A stretch of DNA of 64,000 bases, from contig JAEDHB010000002.1 of NCBI GenBank assembly GCA_016297265.1, forward strand, positions 95,427-159,426, written 5' to 3'. This DNA is from Butyrivibrio sp. GTDB taxonomy: Bacteria > Bacillota > Clostridia > Lachnospirales > Lachnospiraceae. How positions within the stretch are numbered: the stretch's first letter is position 1; every line of letters starts with the position of its first letter. Both the position numbers and the translations under genes were made by a program. The notes under the pieces are model-generated. The model was given only the letters and a program-made list of their open reading frames with translations, was not told the DNA's origin and did no database searches. Positions 62,071 to 64,000 of the stretch are shown piece after piece.

Positions 62071-62280
62071 CTATTCTAATTTTTCAAAAACCTCTTCGCA
62101 GGACTGCCCAAGTGCCTGACATATTGAAAGAGCATCTATTAATGCCGGACTTATTTGGCCTTTTCTAATTCGCAAAAGCTGACATTCTTCAATATGGTTG
62201 TCTATGGAAAGCTGCTTAACAGTTATATTTTTTCTTTTACAAATCTCATCAATGTGGTTGATTACAACCGCTTGTCCCAT
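62071..62280 (-). CDS. small XRE-family DNA-binding regulator
   Basis: 69 residues, a single helix-turn-helix of the Cro/CI type ('INHIDEICKRKNITVKQLSIDNHIEECQLLRIRKGQISPALIDALSICQALG' region, quoted here only as landmarks INHIDE, KQLSID and SICQALG). The ATG at 62280 follows GAGGAGG, located directly after the stop of the 37-residue ORF. It is the last of three closely packed genes. No phage or toxin context is visible. Confidence 0.85.
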   Translation of the reverse strand: MGQAVVINHIDEICKRKNITVKQLSIDNHIEECQLLRIRKGQISPALIDALSICQALGQSCEEVFEKLE

Positions 62281-62294
62281 AGGCAAGTACCTCC

Positions 62295-62408
62295 TCATTC
62301 CGTATTATTGCATTCCTTATAATATTCACACGCCGGGCAGAAGCTTTTACAGTTGTATGACTTCTTTCTTCGTAGCCAGAACAAAAATTTTCTAAAAACT
62401 AATTTCAT
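62295..62408 (-). CDS. 37-residue Cys-rich small protein
   Basis: A short frame between the HIRAN and XRE genes, starting at ATG 62408 inside the HIRAN gene (17-base overlap) with AAGGA five bases upstream, ending TGA at 62295. The N-terminal half is basic and hydrophobic (Phe/Leu/Trp with 'RRKK'). The C-terminal half has four cysteines spaced C-x3-C-x2-C-x5-C ('CKSFCPACEYYKEC'), like a small metal site. Good ribosome site, gene packing and Cys pattern support coding. Function unknown. Confidence 0.6.
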   Translation of the reverse strand: MKLVFRKFLFWLRRKKSYNCKSFCPACEYYKECNNTE

Positions 62409-62706
62409 CGTCTTCCTTCTCAAACTTACATATCACGCCATCGTCAAGGACATACAAAACACGACCGTAAGCATTATCCTCAAACTTATCATAAAGTCTT
62501 CCTGCGCTATAACACTCACCGATTCTAGTTCTATATCCAGCAGCAACATAGCCAATCTGACCAACGCCAGGCATCTCTACCTTAATAGCTTCTGAATCCA
62601 TCTTATTATCTGGTTCTTTAGCCAATTTAACTCTCATTCCTTCTTTAAGAAATTCTGATCCATGCCAATGATTGGTTCCTGCAATTGTAAAATAAATAGT
62701 ATTCAT
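62392..62706 (-). CDS. HIRAN-domain protein
   Basis: 104 residues that consist almost entirely of a HIRAN domain: 'FTIAGTNHWHGSEFLKEGMRVKLAKEPDNKMDSEAIKVE' landmarks include LAKEPDNKMDSEAI, and 'GQIGYVAAG' follows. HIRAN domains recognise DNA ends or damaged/stalled DNA in proteins such as HLTF; stand-alone bacterial forms are common but poorly studied. AAGGAGG precedes the ATG. It leads a three-gene cluster with a tiny Cys-rich protein and an XRE regulator. Confidence 0.82.
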   Translation of the reverse strand: MNTIYFTIAGTNHWHGSEFLKEGMRVKLAKEPDNKMDSEAIKVEMPGVGQIGYVAAGYRTRIGECYSAGRLYDKFEDNAYGRVLYVLDDGVICKFEKEDDEISF

Positions 62707-62768
62707 GATAAAAGTCCTCCTTGTTCATCCTTGTTCATCTGATGATCTGATGATACAAGTCTAACTCT

Positions 62769-63665
62769 TTAGGTGTCCCATATATAGGACGCAGAAATAG
62801 GCAGCCCCCAAAAAGTTTGGAAGCTGCCTATTTCTGTCCCGTAATGTGAATTCTTAATTTCTATACCGTATTCAGAATTATGTTCTGCAAACTGCTGATT
62901 AATAATCTGATATGCACCCTGAATACTTCCGTCCGCTTTTTCAAAATGAACGACAAAGGTATCCCTGTTAAGCCTTTCTCCAACGGAAAAAGCAACTATT
63001 CTTCCATTCTGCCTTATTGCACCGCCCGATAGTCCTAATTCCGTAAAATGTTCAAACGCAAACCGGATGGCTTCACATTCGCAGATAAGTGACTGTTTAT
63101 CTTCATTAGGCTGGCTTAAAATCCATGCATATTCAAGCTTAATACATTCATCAATATTATTTTTATCAATTACTTCATATTCCCAATTTCCTTTTTCATT
63201 GAACCGGTGAATATGGTTCCGCTTTGCCGCTAATTTGGAGCCCGGAAGCAGTTCAAGTCGTTTCCTTTCATACACATAATCAAATCCGTCCCTGAATGCG
63301 TCTATCTCGAATAATCCTCTGAATTCAGATAATAATTCTTTTTTGATTTTTTCGGTGATGAGTGTGAACTTTAAATTGATTCCCTCCTTATCACATAATT
63401 CAATAAGCATTTTCACACAGTTTATACGTTTACAACTATCCGCACTCATGGGATATGCAAACATCATTTCCCCGTTTACGGAATACTTTATCAGAAGACA
63501 GTCGTAAAGATATGCCACTTCCGTATGGTAACAGTCTGCCCACATAATATTATTTGCAAATGTATAGTCGCAGGCTTCTATATATATATCTGATACCGTC
63601 TTGTCAAAACGTTCCTTATCATCCAATGTAATCTTATGAAATAAACTATTTAAATCATCCATCAT
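62769..63665 (-). CDS. DUF2156 (LPG synthase C-terminal-like) protein with atypical C-terminus
   Basis: 298 residues of two GNAT-like lobes ('ADCYHTEVAYLYDCLLIKY', 'KLAAKRNHIHRFN', 'IVAFSVGERLNRDTFVVHFEKAD', 'GAYQIINQQFAEHN'). The family (PF09924-like) relates to phosphatidylglycerol lysyltransferases; many clostridial members are of unknown role. Relatives normally end with an 'NRE-D-G-EGLRKAK' type motif; here the last ~33 residues are different and encoded partly by an inverted repeat (62792-62836). There is also no clear ribosome site at the ATG. It may be a damaged gene. Confidence 0.7.
   Translation of the reverse strand: MMDDLNSLFHKITLDDKERFDKTVSDIYIEACDYTFANNIMWADCYHTEVAYLYDCLLIKYSVNGEMMFAYPMSADSCKRINCVKMLIELCDKEGINLKFTLITEKIKKELLSEFRGLFEIDAFRDGFDYVYERKRLELLPGSKLAAKRNHIHRFNEKGNWEYEVIDKNNIDECIKLEYAWILSQPNEDKQSLICECEAIRFAFEHFTELGLSGGAIRQNGRIVAFSVGERLNRDTFVVHFEKADGSIQGAYQIINQQFAEHNSEYGIEIKNSHYGTEIGSFQTFWGLPISASYIWDT
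62787..62839. repeat. inverted repeat overlapping the end of the DUF2156 gene
   Basis: CAGAAATAGGCAGC (62792-62805) pairs perfectly with GCTGCCTATTTCTG (62823-62836). The stem extends inward through CCCCAAAA/TTTGG-type pairs and outward with GGA/TCC. The long GC-rich hairpin lies within the reading frame, suggesting an inserted element or read-through terminator. Confidence 0.75.
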
Positions 63666-63718
63666 ATCAAAAAAGAGAATGTAAAAAAGTCTTCACATCC
63701 CCTTTGTCCTACCTTATT

Positions 63719-64000
63719 TTATTTAATTATATTGGCAGGATATTTGCCTGCAATTGCCATAATACACATTATGGCTCCCATAAGAAAAATCACGCCTGCC
63801 ATCGCATGACCCACAACTCCCGGCTGGAACTTATTATAGTCAACTCCGCCGTTTTTATTCTTTTTCCTAATGTCCATAAGCCCTGTTACCATTGAAACAA
63901 TAAGAATAACCAGATTTACGGCACCCATAACTTTACTATGTGATGCATAGTGGCAAAGTGTTGTAAGCAATCCGAGAACAGCTGTAATTAAAGAAAAAAA
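63719..64000 (-). CDS. small membrane protein, 5' end beyond the window
   Basis: The frame is open to position 64000, so at least 93 residues are coded here and the true start lies outside. Two or three membrane helices are visible ('AVNLVILIVSMVTGLMDIRKK' landmark VNLVILIV, then a loop, then 'GHAMAGVIFLMGAIMCIMAIAG'). Two His in the helices could be haem or metal ligands. I do not recognise the family. An internal TTG at 63970 could also start it, but upstream codons continue the first helix. Confidence 0.65.
   Translation of the reverse strand, partial: FFSLITAVLGLLTTLCHYASHSKVMGAVNLVILIVSMVTGLMDIRKKNKNGGVDYNKFQPGVVGHAMAGVIFLMGAIMCIMAIAGKYPANIIK

Noticed and set aside
1..64000. tRNA or rRNA genes and insertion sequences
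   Set aside because: No tRNA cloverleaf with CCA-type end, rRNA segment or transposase-like frame was recognised on reading both strands.

Overview
The window looks like a chromosome segment of a low-GC, endospore-lineage Clostridia, most probably Lachnospiraceae (Butyrivibrio/Roseburia-like). The basis is a glutaminyl-tRNA synthetase, a tyrosine T-box leader, cotJABC spore-coat genes, a NiaR repressor, a cdaA-cdaR-glmM operon, a domain-permuted GH3 beta-glucosidase of the type known from rumen Firmicutes, and strong AGGAGG ribosome sites. Almost all genes lie on the minus strand. No rRNA, tRNA, CRISPR array, insertion sequence or prophage was seen.

Layout. 1-4.8 kb: end of a DUF2225 gene, glnS, and a divergent Tyr T-box unit (permease + tyrS). 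4.8-13.7 kb: a surface-glycan decoration set (VioA-like aminotransferase, GtrA, GtrB-like transferase, VioB-like acetyltransferase, a membrane acyltransferase with a G9 tract), then aroB and a heterodimeric ABC exporter. 13.8-19.1 kb: niaR, an ECF sigma factor with a membrane von Willebrand protein, and an ABC-2 exporter operon. 19.2-24.3 kb: AraC regulator, polysaccharide deacetylase, permuted GH3 enzyme, then a 422-base gap holding a candidate small RNA and a 71-bp tandem repeat. 24.3-33.4 kb: diguanylate cyclase, cotJABC, Csp-like subtilase, clpX, htrA, phosphoglucomutase.

33.5-51.5 kb is a long co-directional run that begins with cdaA-cdaR-glmM (c-di-AMP synthesis and amino-sugar supply). 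It continues through glycosyltransferases, a priming sugar transferase, an LCP ligase, the four dTDP-rhamnose genes, a Wzm/Wzt exporter and a DUF2142 membrane protein. Together these could build, export and attach a rhamnose-containing wall polysaccharide. 51.5-54.6 kb holds membrane proteins of unknown function and a SprA-like HExxH protein. 54.6-59.7 kb is a MacB/FtsX-type transporter with its own two-component system. 59.9-64 kb holds an HD-domain/FAD-oxidoreductase fusion, a HIRAN / 37-residue Cys-rich protein / XRE-regulator cluster, a DUF2156 protein with an unexpected C-terminus, and a partial membrane protein.

The most unusual items are the candidate sRNA at 23933-24044, the G9 phase-variation tract at 8541-8549, the HD-FAD fusion, the HIRAN-smORF-XRE cluster, and the continuity of the c-di-AMP operon with the polysaccharide genes. 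All functions are read from motifs and context only; no database search was run.
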